Shown here in pieces: positions 47,173-56,305 of a DNA stretch of 64,000 bases; within the stretch, counting starts at the first letter, position 1; every line of letters starts with the position of its first letter. The DNA comes from Arenibacter arenosicollis (GTDB taxonomy: Bacteria; Bacteroidota; Bacteroidia; Flavobacteriales; Flavobacteriaceae): assembly GCF_014397245.1 (NCBI RefSeq), contig NZ_JACLHY010000018.1, positions 1 through 64,000 on the forward strand, in the 5' to 3' direction. The notes below the pieces were generated by a model. That model did not search any database and was not told the DNA's origin. It worked only from the letters and a program-made list of their open reading frames with translations. The position numbers were made by a program, and so were the translations under genes.

Positions 47173-48747
47173 ATGAATAAGAGGTTATTTGGTCTTTTGG
47201 TAGTCTTAATGAGCCTTTCCCTGATTGGGATCATCTTTGTTCAGAGCTATTGGATAAATAAGTCCGTAGAAGACAAGGAGGAACAATTTTCAAATACCGT
47301 CAACCAAATTTTAAGTAGGGTTGTAGAGAATATTGAAAAACGGGAAGTGCAGGATTATCTTAACGAGTTTTACAAGCTAAAGGATAGTATTGGTAAGCCA
47401 AAAGCTACACATCTTAAGAATTTCTTTTTTTTTGATCGCGATATCAATTCCAATGAAATACGGTTTTATACACACGGTATTTTGGAGGAGGATTACAATA
47501 TGGCATCTACGTTCTTTGATATAGGCTTGGACACAACAACCTTTAGAAATATTACCAGTACTAGAAAAACCGAAATTTATAAAGAAGATTTTGGTCTGGA
47601 CGGGAGGCAATATTCCTTGACACCGGTCCAAAAGCTCGAGAAAATCGGAGGTCTTTCATCTGTTGACAAAGCTGCATTGGACGATGTTTTTAGGGAACAG
47701 GCAAAATCCAGGTCTATCCACAAACGCGTATCCAAACAGGAAATAGAATTGTTCCTTGGCAGGGAACTTAAAAATAGGGGCATAGATATAGACTACGAAT
47801 ATGGAGTCTATAGCAAAGGACTGCCTACAAAAGTTAAGTCAAAAAAATTCAAGTTTACACAAACAACACTTTATAAGGCACCATTATTTAAGGATAGTGA
47901 GGGGAATACCAATTTTTCCTTATTACTCACTTTTCCTAAAAAGAAAAGGTTCCTAATTCAATCTATTCTTGGAATGGCAATTTTGTCATTGACATTTACC
48001 TTGGTAATTGTAGTGGCATATTCCAGTGCCATTTATCAGTTGATCAGACAAAAGCAGATTTCGGAGATAAAATCGGACTTCATAAATAATATGACGCATG
48101 AGTTTAAAACTCCGATTGCAACGATAAATTTAGCCGTGGAAGCTATAAAAAATCCTAAGATTATAGATGATAAGGAGAAGGTGCTGCGCTATTTGCAAAT
48201 GATCCGGGATGAAAATAAAAGAATGCATGCGCAGGTGGAAAATGTGTTGCGAATATCAAAGTTGGAAAAAAACCAGCTAGATATTAGTAAGGATAGGGCA
48301 GATGTGCACGACATAATAGAGGATGCTATTACTCATGTAGAGTTAATTGTTGCGGATAGGGGAGGATATATAAAGCCCCATCTAAAAGCAGAACGTTCGG
48401 AAGTATTGGCCAATGAGATGCATTTTACCAATGTTATAGTGAATATATTGGATAATGCGGTGAAGTATTCGCCAGAGGTGCCAAAGATCGATGTTTTTAC
48501 TGAAGTGGTCGGTAATTCTATCATTATTAAAATTCAGGATCAGGGCGCTGGAATGAGCAAAGTAGTACTTAAAAAGGTTTTTGAAAAGTTCTATAGAGAA
48601 CACACAGGAGATATACACAATGTTAAGGGGCACGGGTTAGGGCTCGCTTACGTTAAAAAAATAGTTGACGATCACCAAGGTGAGGTTTATGCAGAAAGTG
48701 AAAAAGGTAAAGGAAGCACTTTCTATATAAAACTGCCTTTAATTTAA
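47173..48747 (+). CDS. Membrane sensor histidine kinase
   Basis: The 524-residue protein has two transmembrane segments (about 7-27 and 265-290) enclosing a periplasmic sensor of roughly 235 residues with no recognised domain. The dimerisation domain has the phospho-acceptor His in FINNMTHEFKTPIATINLAVEA, and the ATPase domain has NILDNAVKYS (N box), DQGAGMSK and GHGLGLAYVKKIV (G boxes). It pairs with the response regulator encoded 7 bp downstream. The layout resembles RprX/RprY of Bacteroides. The signal is unknown. Confidence 0.93.
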   Translation: MNKRLFGLLVVLMSLSLIGIIFVQSYWINKSVEDKEEQFSNTVNQILSRVVENIEKREVQDYLNEFYKLKDSIGKPKATHLKNFFFFDRDINSNEIRFYTHGILEEDYNMASTFFDIGLDTTTFRNITSTRKTEIYKEDFGLDGRQYSLTPVQKLEKIGGLSSVDKAALDDVFREQAKSRSIHKRVSKQEIELFLGRELKNRGIDIDYEYGVYSKGLPTKVKSKKFKFTQTTLYKAPLFKDSEGNTNFSLLLTFPKKKRFLIQSILGMAILSLTFTLVIVVAYSSAIYQLIRQKQISEIKSDFINNMTHEFKTPIATINLAVEAIKNPKIIDDKEKVLRYLQMIRDENKRMHAQVENVLRISKLEKNQLDISKDRADVHDIIEDAITHVELIVADRGGYIKPHLKAERSEVLANEMHFTNVIVNILDNAVKYSPEVPKIDVFTEVVGNSIIIKIQDQGAGMSKVVLKKVFEKFYREHTGDIHNVKGHGLGLAYVKKIVDDHQGEVYAESEKGKGSTFYIKLPLI

Positions 48748-48754
48748 AACAATA

Positions 48755-49462
48755 ATGGAAACAGCAGATAAGAAAATATTACTCGTAGAGGATGATCCCA
48801 ATTTTGGTATTGTACTCAAAGATTACTTGGCAATGAACGATTTTGACGTTACGTTGGCAAAAAACGGAATGGAAGGATTTGAAAAATTTAAGAAAGACAA
48901 TTTTGACGTCTGTATCTTGGATGTAATGATGCCTTACAAGGATGGTTTTACCCTTGCAAAGGAAATCAGGGAAAAGAACGAAAACGTACCAATCGTTTTT
49001 CTTACCGCCAAGACTATGAAAGAAGATGTACTTAAAGGATATAAGGCTGGCGCGGACGATTATTTGAATAAACCTTTTGATTCTGAAGTCTTACTGATGA
49101 AACTTAAAGCCATAATTCAAAGGAAGTCTTCCAATTCCCTTGCGGATAGTAAGCAATTTGAATTTACCATTGGTGGTTTTCAACTGAATTCCAAGCTCCG
49201 CTTCCTAAAATTTAAGGATGAAGAGGCTATTAAATTGTCTCCTAAGGAAAATGAGCTTCTTAGACTTTTGGCTTTGCATGAGAACGATTTAATGCCAAGG
49301 GAATTGGCCTTGACCAAAATTTGGAGGGATGATAATTATTTCACTTCTCGAAGTATGGACGTATATATTGCAAAATTGCGTAAATACCTTAAAAAAGATG
49401 AAAATGTGGAGATTTTAAATATCCACGGAGAAGGGTTTAGATTGGTGATTAAAACCGAATAA
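48755..49462 (+). CDS. OmpR-family response regulator
   Basis: The 235-residue protein has a receiver domain (KILLVEDDPNFG; phospho-acceptor Asp in VCILDVMMPYKDGF; VFLTAKTMKED; Lys in NKPFDSE) and a C-terminal winged-helix DNA-binding domain from about 135 (LSPKENELLRLLALHEN). It forms an operon with the preceding kinase and is followed by a strong terminator. Targets are unknown apart from the possible site at 47103. Confidence 0.94.
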   Translation: METADKKILLVEDDPNFGIVLKDYLAMNDFDVTLAKNGMEGFEKFKKDNFDVCILDVMMPYKDGFTLAKEIREKNENVPIVFLTAKTMKEDVLKGYKAGADDYLNKPFDSEVLLMKLKAIIQRKSSNSLADSKQFEFTIGGFQLNSKLRFLKFKDEEAIKLSPKENELLRLLALHENDLMPRELALTKIWRDDNYFTSRSMDVYIAKLRKYLKKDENVEILNIHGEGFRLVIKTE

Positions 49463-49485
49463 GCCTTTACTATATCAATATTTTA

Positions 49486-49513
49486 AAAACACCAAGGGAA
49501 ACCTTGGTGTTTT
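49486..49513 (+). terminator. Terminator of the two-component operon
   Basis: A 12-bp stem (AAAACACCAAGG / CCTTGGTGTTTT) with a GAAA loop is followed by more T, 23 bp after the response regulator stop. Confidence 0.85.
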
Positions 49514-49575
49514 TTATTCGTGGGACCCGCATTTCAAAGGCTGCAGTCTCATGGAAATACGACAATGGAAACATT

Positions 49576-49597
49576 CCCGCCTTTTTGGCGGGTTTTT
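49576..49597 (+). terminator. Second terminator-like hairpin
   Basis: CCCGCC and GGCGGG pair across five T and are followed by TTTTT. It lies 62 bp after the first terminator with no gene between, so it is either a back-up or the end of a short separate RNA. Confidence 0.65.
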
Positions 49598-49658
49598 CTG
49601 GTTTTATGCGCTTCTCCTTGGGTCTTCTTCCTTAAGTGCGCTTGGAGTGCCCTAGAGT

Positions 49659-50171
49659 TTAATTTCGTACAGCTTTGGTATATTCCCTTAATATTATATC
49701 TATAATTTCTTCGGGACTGGGCTCAATGGAAATTTTTATGGCCCTGCTAGGAGGTTCAAAGGTGTCCAGTTGGGACCGTAGTAAATCGGCGGGCATAAAG
49801 TGGTCCTTCCGTTTTTGTAATCGGTCCAATAACAATTCAAAAGAACCTTCCAGGGAGATCCATATTACCTTGTCCTCAATTTTGCTTTGCAGTAATTTCC
49901 TATAGGATTCCTTTAATGCGGAACAGACAATAACGGCGCCTTTCTCTTTGTTGTCAATGGCCAATTGGTTCAGCGTTAGCAGCCAGTCATGTCGGTCCTC
50001 GTCGGTCAAGGGATTTTTATTGGCCATTTTTTCTATATTGGATGCCGAGTGAAAATCGTCCCCATCATAAAAAGCTAGGTTTAATTTTTCCGCAAGTAAC
50101 TTCCCGATGGTCGATTTACCGGTTCCGGAAACGCCAATTACAAAAAGAATATTTTTTTTACCGTCCGTCAT
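49659..50171 (-). CDS. Gluconokinase
   Basis: The 170-residue P-loop kinase has Walker A GVSGTGKSTIGKLLAE (about 12-27), DGDDFHSASNIEKMA and LTDEDRHDWL, which are the marks of GntK/IdnK gluconokinases making 6-phosphogluconate. It overlaps the miaA stop by ATGA, so it is translationally coupled to miaA rather than linked to the GntP permease at 27378. The enzyme would feed the pentose phosphate or Entner-Doudoroff route. Confidence 0.92.
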   Translation of the reverse strand: MTDGKKNILFVIGVSGTGKSTIGKLLAEKLNLAFYDGDDFHSASNIEKMANKNPLTDEDRHDWLLTLNQLAIDNKEKGAVIVCSALKESYRKLLQSKIEDKVIWISLEGSFELLLDRLQKRKDHFMPADLLRSQLDTFEPPSRAIKISIEPSPEEIIDIILREYTKAVRN

Positions 50172-51082
50172 TTGCTATTTCTTTCATGTTCAACTTTTTT
50201 TAGAAGTACTTCCAGGTCGTATTTATAGTCGACCCACAGGATATCCTCTTTTTTTCGCAACCATGTTAATTGACGTTTTGCAAACCTTCTGGTGTTTTTC
50301 TTTATTTCGGCAATAGCGGTATCCAAATCGTATTCTCCGTCATAATAACTAAATAGTTCCCTATAACCTACGGTTTGCAGTGCATTTAGGTTCTGTTGTC
50401 TTTTTAAGGATTGTACCTCTTCCAACAATCCTTGTTCCAACATTATATCTACTCTCTGGTTTATACGGTCGTAGATAGTCTTCCTTTCCGCAGTAATGCC
50501 TAGGGTTATCGTGTTGAAATTTCTATCCGCTTTTTTCTGGTTGAGGAAAGAGCTGTAGGGGAGGCCAGAGCCAATACAAACTTCCAGAGCTCTAATTAGC
50601 CTATGTGGGTTGTTTAGGTCCACTTTATTGTAATATTCCCTATCCAAAGATTTAAGTTTCTCCTGAAGGCTTAAAATACCTTCATTTATCAAAGTGCTGT
50701 TTAACGTTTCACGCACTTCCGGGTCTATTGTGGGGAAATTATCCAGTCCGTATTTAATGGCATCAACGTACAATCCGCTACCACCCACCATTACAACTAT
50801 ATCGTGTTGGGTGAAGAGTGTTTCCAGCTTTGTAATAGCCTCCCGTTCAAAATCCCCAACGGTATATTCGTCAAATATACTTTTGTGTTGAATAAAATGA
50901 TGTGGAACTGCAGCCAATTCGTCTGGGGATGGAACCGCGGTTCCAATAGACATTTCTTTGTAAAACTGACGTGAATCGGCGGAAATGATCTCGGTATTGT
51001 AATGTTTGGCAATGGCAATGGCCAAGGATGTTTTTCCGATTGCAGTTGGTCCAACAACGGTAATAAGAGATTTTTCCTTCAT
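50168..51082 (-). CDS. miaA: tRNA dimethylallyltransferase
   Basis: The 304-residue enzyme adds the isopentenyl group to A37 of tRNAs reading UNN codons. It has the P-loop GPTAIGKTSLAIAIA, SADSRQFYKEMSIGTAVPS and a C-terminal region RRFAKRQLTWLRKKEDILWVD. Its ATG overlaps the channel gene stop by 1 bp and its own stop overlaps gntK, so channel, miaA and gntK are one translationally coupled unit. Confidence 0.97.
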   Translation of the reverse strand: MKEKSLITVVGPTAIGKTSLAIAIAKHYNTEIISADSRQFYKEMSIGTAVPSPDELAAVPHHFIQHKSIFDEYTVGDFEREAITKLETLFTQHDIVVMVGGSGLYVDAIKYGLDNFPTIDPEVRETLNSTLINEGILSLQEKLKSLDREYYNKVDLNNPHRLIRALEVCIGSGLPYSSFLNQKKADRNFNTITLGITAERKTIYDRINQRVDIMLEQGLLEEVQSLKRQQNLNALQTVGYRELFSYYDGEYDLDTAIAEIKKNTRRFAKRQLTWLRKKEDILWVDYKYDLEVLLKKVEHERNSK

Positions 51083-51909
51083 TAATCTTCACTTAATCTA
51101 TGTCCGCATTGCCTGCAGTAATGGGCATCTACGCGCATAATCTCCGTGCCACAGTCCGGGCAGGCTTTTCCGGGATTTTCAGTAGTCTTTTTAGATATTC
51201 CTGAAGCATATTCGGCAGAGACAATACCCGTGGGTACTGCAATTACCCCATAACCAATAATCATAATTACTGTAGCGAGAAATTGTCCCAAGGGGGTTTC
51301 AGGGGAGATATCCCCATATCCAACGGTAGTTAGGGTAACAATGGTCCAATAAACGCTGTGGGGGATACTGGTGAAGCCGTGGGAGGGCCCTTCAACGATA
51401 TACATTACTGTTCCCAATAAAACGGATATGATTATGATAAAGAAAACGAAAACAAATATTTTAGTTCTGCTGGCATGCAGTGCCCTGACCAGGTTGTTGG
51501 ACTCCCCTACAAAGCGCACCAACTTTAATATTCTAAAAACCCTTAATAGTCTTAAAATCCGAAAAGCCGTAAGGTATTGCGAACCAATCAGAAATAGCGA
51601 AAGGTATTTGGGAATAGTGGATAGTAGATCAACAATACCAAAGAAACTAAAAATATACTTTTTGGGCCGGTTGATGGAAACTATTCTCAAAATGTATTCA
51701 ATGGAAAAAAGTATTGTGACCGTCCATTCCGAATAGTTTAAAAATTTATGGTGCTTTTCATCGAAGGTAGGTATGCTCTCGAGCATTACGATTATTACAC
51801 TATAGACGATTACTACAAGTAATATGATGTCGAAAAATTTTCCAGCGGGAGTATGGGTCCCGTAAATTATTTCGTGAATCTTATGTCTCCAACTTTTGTT
51901 AACTTTCAA
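51082..51909 (-). CDS. Voltage-gated-type potassium channel with C-terminal zinc ribbon
   Basis: The 275-residue protein is a six-helix ion channel. The S4-like arginine-rich helix is at about 117-134 (FRILRLLRVFRILKLVRFV), and the pore loop has the K+ filter TVGYGD at 195-200. After the last helix a short cytoplasmic tail carries four cysteines (250, 253, 265, 268) in CPDCGTEIMRVDAHYCRQCGH, a zinc ribbon in place of the usual RCK domain. The start codon is TTG 51909, 3 bp after the exonuclease stop. It is the first cistron of the channel-miaA-gntK coupling and may follow the exonuclease in one transcript. Confidence 0.92.
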   Translation of the reverse strand: MKVNKSWRHKIHEIIYGTHTPAGKFFDIILLVVIVYSVIIVMLESIPTFDEKHHKFLNYSEWTVTILFSIEYILRIVSINRPKKYIFSFFGIVDLLSTIPKYLSLFLIGSQYLTAFRILRLLRVFRILKLVRFVGESNNLVRALHASRTKIFVFVFFIIIISVLLGTVMYIVEGPSHGFTSIPHSVYWTIVTLTTVGYGDISPETPLGQFLATVIMIIGYGVIAVPTGIVSAEYASGISKKTTENPGKACPDCGTEIMRVDAHYCRQCGHRLSED

Positions 51910-51912
51910 AGT

Positions 51913-53280
51913 TTAGTGTTTTAGTTCTAGAATTTTTAAGACCTTTTTTTTTCTTAGATAGGAAGAAATGATGTGGGTCGTGTTTTCATTTCCTTCCATA
52001 GGTGTTATTATGGATTCCAAGATATGAATATTATTTATCTGATGGTTTAAATTAAAATATCCAAAGCCTTTAAAAACACCGTCTTTGATTTCGATTCCGC
52101 AACGTTCGCCAATTTCCCTACCCTTGTCCATGATCAGAATGCTCTTTTTTGAAAAACTGTATTTTTCAATTGCCTGCCTGGCTCTTTCATTATAGGCTTC
52201 TGTAGGCTCTTGTTTAATGCAGCCTCCAAGGCAACTGTTGTCCTCGTAATGGGAACAGTGCGTTTTTGCTTGAGAGAGCCCATTTATTTTATTGCACAAT
52301 TGAAACTCCTCTCTAATTTTATGTAGAAAATTCTCGGCACCTTGAAGGCTGTTGAAAGTGGCCACCGGTCTTTTTTTAGGGTCAATGGTCTCTGCGGTCA
52401 GTGCAATATATCCATTCCCGTCAACAGATTGGTATAGTCCATGGGAAAATAGCCTTCTTTTGTAATAGGAATTGTATTTGGGCTTGTTCCGTAATAATTC
52501 CGCATTTTCCTTTAATAGGGCTGCCAATTCATTGCCTGTCTTTTCATAAGAAACCCGTTTAGTCTCTTTTTGAATTTTTCTGGCCTTTGGACTATTATTG
52601 GTAAAATGCTGATTTACCCTTTTTTTTATGTTGCTGCTTTTGCCCAATAAAATAATATCTCCATCCTTATTGTGTAAATAATAGACTCCTGTTTCCGAAG
52701 GTAATTCGTCTACCATATCCAGCTGTCTGGGCGATAGTTCACCTTGCGTTTCACTTCTTAAAACACTTCTAACAATGGTTTTATCCAGGTCTTTTGAAAG
52801 TAATAGTTTAAATAGCTGTAAAGTTGCAAGTGCATCCCCATTAGCTCTATGGCGATCACTTACGGGGATTCCCAAGGAACGAACCAATTTGCCAAGACTG
52901 TAGGATTCGGCATCAGGTAGTAATTGCTTGGCGAGTTCAACGGTGCATAGTGTCTTGCGTTCAAAATTAAATCCCAACCGCCTGAATTCGGTTCGCAATA
53001 TGCGGTAGTCGAACTGGGCGTTATGGGCTACAATTACAGCATCTTCCGTAATTTCGACTATGCGCTTGGCTACCTCATAAAATTTCGGAGCTGTACGTAA
53101 CATATTATTGTTAATGCCCGTAAGATTGACTACAAATGGCTGAATTTCCTTTTCCGGGTTTACCAGGCTGATAAATTGATCCACCACTTTATGCCCGTCA
53201 AACCTGTGGATAGCAATTTCAGTAACCCCCTCTTCATTGTATTTTCCTCCTGTGGTTTCAATATCTAATATGACGTACAT
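51913..53280 (-). CDS. DEDD 3'-5' exonuclease fused to GIY-YIG endonuclease
   Basis: The 455-residue protein joins two nucleases. Residues 1-165 are a DnaQ-like exonuclease (YVILDIETTGGKYNEEGVTEI; VAHNAQFDYRILR; DRHRANGDALATLQ). Residues about 190-275 are a GIY-YIG-type domain as in UvrC or Cho (ETGVYYLHNKDGDIILLGKSSNIKKRVNQHF). The rest holds a Cys-rich stretch (HCSHYEDNSCLGGC). The fusion is known in several bacterial groups; it may act in DNA repair, but the role is not established. A TATCTTTG promoter lies 28 bp upstream. Confidence 0.9.
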   Translation of the reverse strand: MYVILDIETTGGKYNEEGVTEIAIHRFDGHKVVDQFISLVNPEKEIQPFVVNLTGINNNMLRTAPKFYEVAKRIVEITEDAVIVAHNAQFDYRILRTEFRRLGFNFERKTLCTVELAKQLLPDAESYSLGKLVRSLGIPVSDRHRANGDALATLQLFKLLLSKDLDKTIVRSVLRSETQGELSPRQLDMVDELPSETGVYYLHNKDGDIILLGKSSNIKKRVNQHFTNNSPKARKIQKETKRVSYEKTGNELAALLKENAELLRNKPKYNSYYKRRLFSHGLYQSVDGNGYIALTAETIDPKKRPVATFNSLQGAENFLHKIREEFQLCNKINGLSQAKTHCSHYEDNSCLGGCIKQEPTEAYNERARQAIEKYSFSKKSILIMDKGREIGERCGIEIKDGVFKGFGYFNLNHQINNIHILESIITPMEGNENTTHIISSYLRKKKVLKILELKH

Positions 53281-53307
53281 GTATTATTTCTAATTCGGAT
53301 TGGTAAA

Positions 53308-53315
53308 CAAAGATA
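53308..53315 (-). promoter_or_regulatory. Promoter -7 box TATCTTTG of the exonuclease/GIY-YIG gene
   Basis: It is a perfect TAnnTTTG match 28 bp from ATG 53280. It could also transcribe the channel, miaA and gntK genes, which follow with gaps of 3 bp or with overlaps. Confidence 0.65.
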
Positions 53316-53351
53316 CATATTCTGTTGTCAAAGAAATAGCAAGATTAGCGG

Positions 53352-54005
53352 CTAATTTCTGGCTCCAAAAATGCTACTTCCAACTCGTATCATAGTACTT
53401 CCTTCCGCTATGGCAATCTCGTAATCGCCACTCATTCCCATGGATAGTTCCGATAGATCCGGGAGTACTGTTTTGGTCTTTTCAAACAAACTTTTAAGCT
53501 GTTTAAATTCTTTTCTAATTTGCGGGATGTCATTAGTAAATGTCGCCATCCCCATTAAACCAACTATCTTTATGTTAGCTAGTTGTTGAATGTCATTTGA
53601 GGTAATTATTTCATTCAACTCATTCTCATCAAAACCAAATTTGGTGTCTTCCTCGGCGATGTGAATTTGTAGCAGGCAGGGTATGATGCGTTGGTGCTTT
53701 TTGGCCTGTTTATTTATTTCCTTCAGCAGCTTTAGGGTGTCCACCCCATGGATCAAGGATACATACTCGGCCATATACTTAACTTTATTGCGCTGTATAT
53801 GACCAATCATATGCCATTGTATATCCTTAGGAAGAATTTCCCATTTCTGCGTCATTTCCTGAATTTTGTTTTCACCAAAAATTCTTTGTCCTGCCTCATA
53901 GGCATCCATAATGTCGGCTAGAGGTTTGGTTTTGGAAACCGCTACCAGTTTAACGTGGGACGGAAGCGATTCCTTGATTTTCTTTAAATTTTCTTTAATG
54001 GACAT
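53352..54005 (-). CDS. YggS/PROSC family PLP-binding protein
   Basis: The 217-residue alanine-racemase-fold protein binds pyridoxal phosphate and acts in PLP homeostasis and amino-acid balance. The PLP lysine is in KLVAVSKTKPLADIM (about Lys26). Other blocks are GENKIQEMTQKWE, WHMIGHIQRNKVKYM and LSMGMSGDYEIAIAEGSTMIRVGSSIFG. Monocistronic as far as seen; it precedes the exonuclease gene on the same strand with a 71-bp gap that carries that gene's promoter. Confidence 0.95.
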   Translation of the reverse strand: MSIKENLKKIKESLPSHVKLVAVSKTKPLADIMDAYEAGQRIFGENKIQEMTQKWEILPKDIQWHMIGHIQRNKVKYMAEYVSLIHGVDTLKLLKEINKQAKKHQRIIPCLLQIHIAEEDTKFGFDENELNEIITSNDIQQLANIKIVGLMGMATFTNDIPQIRKEFKQLKSLFEKTKTVLPDLSELSMGMSGDYEIAIAEGSTMIRVGSSIFGARN

Positions 54006-54088
54006 TCACTTATTTTTTTGCTTTAATCTTTTGTGGGGCATTTTAAACGATAAAACTTATAATTTAAATGTAACGACTCAATTAACTG

Positions 54089-54976
54089 CTAGTTAAACTG
54101 TTTGGAAACCGTTTCGGCTTTTCGGGATTGGGAATAATCATAAAACCCTTCACCGGATTTAACACCTAATTTTCCTGCCGTTACCATATTTACCAATAAG
54201 GGGCAAGGAGCATATTTAGGATTTTTAAATCCGTCATACATTACATTTAGGATGGACAGACAGATATCCAAACCAATAAAATCTGCCAGTTGTAAGGGAC
54301 CCATTGGGTGTGCCATACCCAATTTCATGACGGTATCTATTTCAGCAACCCCGGCAACCTTATTGTACAGGGTTTCTATGGCTTCATTGATCATTGGCAT
54401 TAATATGCGGTTGGCTACAAAACCCGGGTAGTCATTAACTTCTGTAGGGGTTTTTCCAAGGTCTATGGAAAGGTCCATTATAATCTTTGTCACGGCATCT
54501 GAAGTGCTGTAACCACGGATAACTTCTACCAACTGCATAATGGGTACGGGATTCATAAAATGCATTCCAATTACCTTATCGGCCCTATTGGTGGCGGCTG
54601 CTATCTGTGTTATGGAAATGGATGAGGTGTTGGTTGCCAAAATGGTGCCCGATTCGCAGATGGTATCCAATTCTTTGAAAATTTTAAGCTTTAGGGCCCT
54701 GTTTTCCGTGGCGGCCTCTATTACCAGGTCGGCTTTTTTGACCCCATCAGCTAGGTTGGTATAGGAAGTTATGATTTCCAAGGTGGATTTCTTGTCATTC
54801 TCGGTGATGAGCTCTTTGGCTACCATTCGATCTAGGTTTTTACCAATGGTGGCCAAGCCTTTGTCCAAAGAATCTTGGGAGATATCTATAAGGTTTGTTT
54901 TGTATCCATTTTGTGCAAATACATGTGCAATACCATTGCCCATTGTTCCTGCTCCTATGACTGCTATGTTTTTCAT
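54089..54976 (-). CDS. 3-hydroxybutyryl-CoA dehydrogenase
   Basis: The 295-residue enzyme interconverts 3-hydroxyacyl-CoA and 3-oxoacyl-CoA with NAD(P). The Rossmann motif is VIGAGTMGNGIAHVFA at the N-terminus; the family block HFMNPVPIMQLVEVIRG and the helical C-terminal domain (NDYPGFVANRILMPMINEAIE) follow. It may take part in beta-oxidation or 4-carbon acid metabolism. No partner genes are adjacent. Confidence 0.93.
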   Translation of the reverse strand: MKNIAVIGAGTMGNGIAHVFAQNGYKTNLIDISQDSLDKGLATIGKNLDRMVAKELITENDKKSTLEIITSYTNLADGVKKADLVIEAATENRALKLKIFKELDTICESGTILATNTSSISITQIAAATNRADKVIGMHFMNPVPIMQLVEVIRGYSTSDAVTKIIMDLSIDLGKTPTEVNDYPGFVANRILMPMINEAIETLYNKVAGVAEIDTVMKLGMAHPMGPLQLADFIGLDICLSILNVMYDGFKNPKYAPCPLLVNMVTAGKLGVKSGEGFYDYSQSRKAETVSKQFN

Positions 54977-55054
54977 TGGTATGTGTTTTTACCTAGGATT
55001 TTATCCTTTATTGCTTACTAGCGCTCCTTGTTTTATAACAATTAACCTGTGTTT

Positions 55055-56023
55055 CTATTTCTTTTGAAATGATTTAATGACTTCCAAGGCAACCCTTAAT
55101 GCGCGGGTGCCTTGTTCCAAGGTTACTACGGGGACGGTATTGTGGTTTATTGCATCGGCAAAGGTTTCCAGTTCGTCAAGAATAGCATTGTTTGAAGCTA
55201 TGTCGGGGTTTTCAAAATAAATCTGTTTTTTTACGCCTTCGGCATTCTGCAAGATCATATCAAAATCTCCTGGTTTTTCCGGGGCGTCCTTCATTTTGAC
55301 CACTTCCACTTTTTTCTCCAGAAAATCCACTGCGATATATGCATCCCTTTGGAAAAAACGGGACTTGCGCATGTTTTTCAAGGAAATTCTACTTGCTGTA
55401 AGGTTGGCTACACAGCCATTTTCAAACTCGATTCTGGCATTTGCAATATCCGGGGAATTACTGATAACCGATACACCGCTGGCGTTAATTTGTTTAACCT
55501 CGGACTTTACCACACTAAGTATGGCATCGATATCATGGATCATCAAATCCAGAACAACTGGTACATCTGTGCCTCTTGGGTTAAATTCTGCCAATCTATG
55601 GGTTTCAATGAACATAGGGTTATTAATGTTCTCTTTTACCGCCATAAAAGCAGGATTAAATCTCTCCACATGGCCAACCTGTCCTTTTACCTGATATTTT
55701 TTCTCCAACAGCAACAATTCGTCAGCTTCTTCAATTGTATTGGTGATGGGTTTCTCAATGAATACATGTTTACCTTTTTTCATAGCCTTTTTGGCGCAAT
55801 CAAAGTGGGAAAGGGTAGGGGTAACAATATCTATGACATCAACCGCATCTATTAGTTTGTTGATGTTTTCGTAAAAAGTATATCCGAATTCCGCTTCCAC
55901 CTTTTTGCCATTGATAACATCCGGGTCGTAAAATCCTACTAAATTGTATTTTTGGGACTCATTGAGTAATCTAAGATGAATTTTTCCTAAATGTCCTGCT
56001 CCGAGGACGCCAACATTAAGCAT
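55055..56023 (-). CDS. Gfo/Idh/MocA family oxidoreductase
   Basis: The 322-residue protein has the N-terminal Rossmann motif VLGAGHLGKIHLRLL and the Gfo/Idh signature FIEKPITNTIEEADEL (with the catalytic Lys of EKP). The C-terminal half is the family beta-sheet domain. Such enzymes oxidise or reduce sugars or related compounds with NAD(P); the substrate is not predictable. A TATTTTTG box at 56040 is its likely promoter. Confidence 0.9.
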   Translation of the reverse strand: MLNVGVLGAGHLGKIHLRLLNESQKYNLVGFYDPDVINGKKVEAEFGYTFYENINKLIDAVDVIDIVTPTLSHFDCAKKAMKKGKHVFIEKPITNTIEEADELLLLEKKYQVKGQVGHVERFNPAFMAVKENINNPMFIETHRLAEFNPRGTDVPVVLDLMIHDIDAILSVVKSEVKQINASGVSVISNSPDIANARIEFENGCVANLTASRISLKNMRKSRFFQRDAYIAVDFLEKKVEVVKMKDAPEKPGDFDMILQNAEGVKKQIYFENPDIASNNAILDELETFADAINHNTVPVVTLEQGTRALRVALEVIKSFQKK

Positions 56024-56039
56024 ATTTATTTATTTTCTT

Positions 56040-56047
56040 CAAAAATA
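56040..56047 (-). promoter_or_regulatory. Promoter -7 box TATTTTTG of the Gfo/Idh gene
   Basis: It fits TAnnTTTG 17 bp upstream of the ATG at 56023. The rest of the 282-bp divergent gap (to 56305) shows only TAACTTTA near 56280, one base off the consensus, as a possible promoter for pcm. Confidence 0.55.
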
Positions 56048-56305
56048 AGGATAGTTTGCAAGTTTAAGGGCTTAAAAATTAAAAGTTAGGTTTTGTACAC
56101 CTTCTTTTATGTGATCGTATATTTCAAAGGAAATTGATGAAAAATTATTCGGGGACAATGGCACTTTGGTTTGGTAAATTAAAAATAAATCTGGGTTTAA
56201 ATTAACAGCAGATAGCAGAATAAGTTAGATTGCAGTATGTAATTTATCCAATTTTTCCATTTTAAGTTTTTCGTTTTTTTAACTTTACAGACCAAAACCA
56301 ATCAA

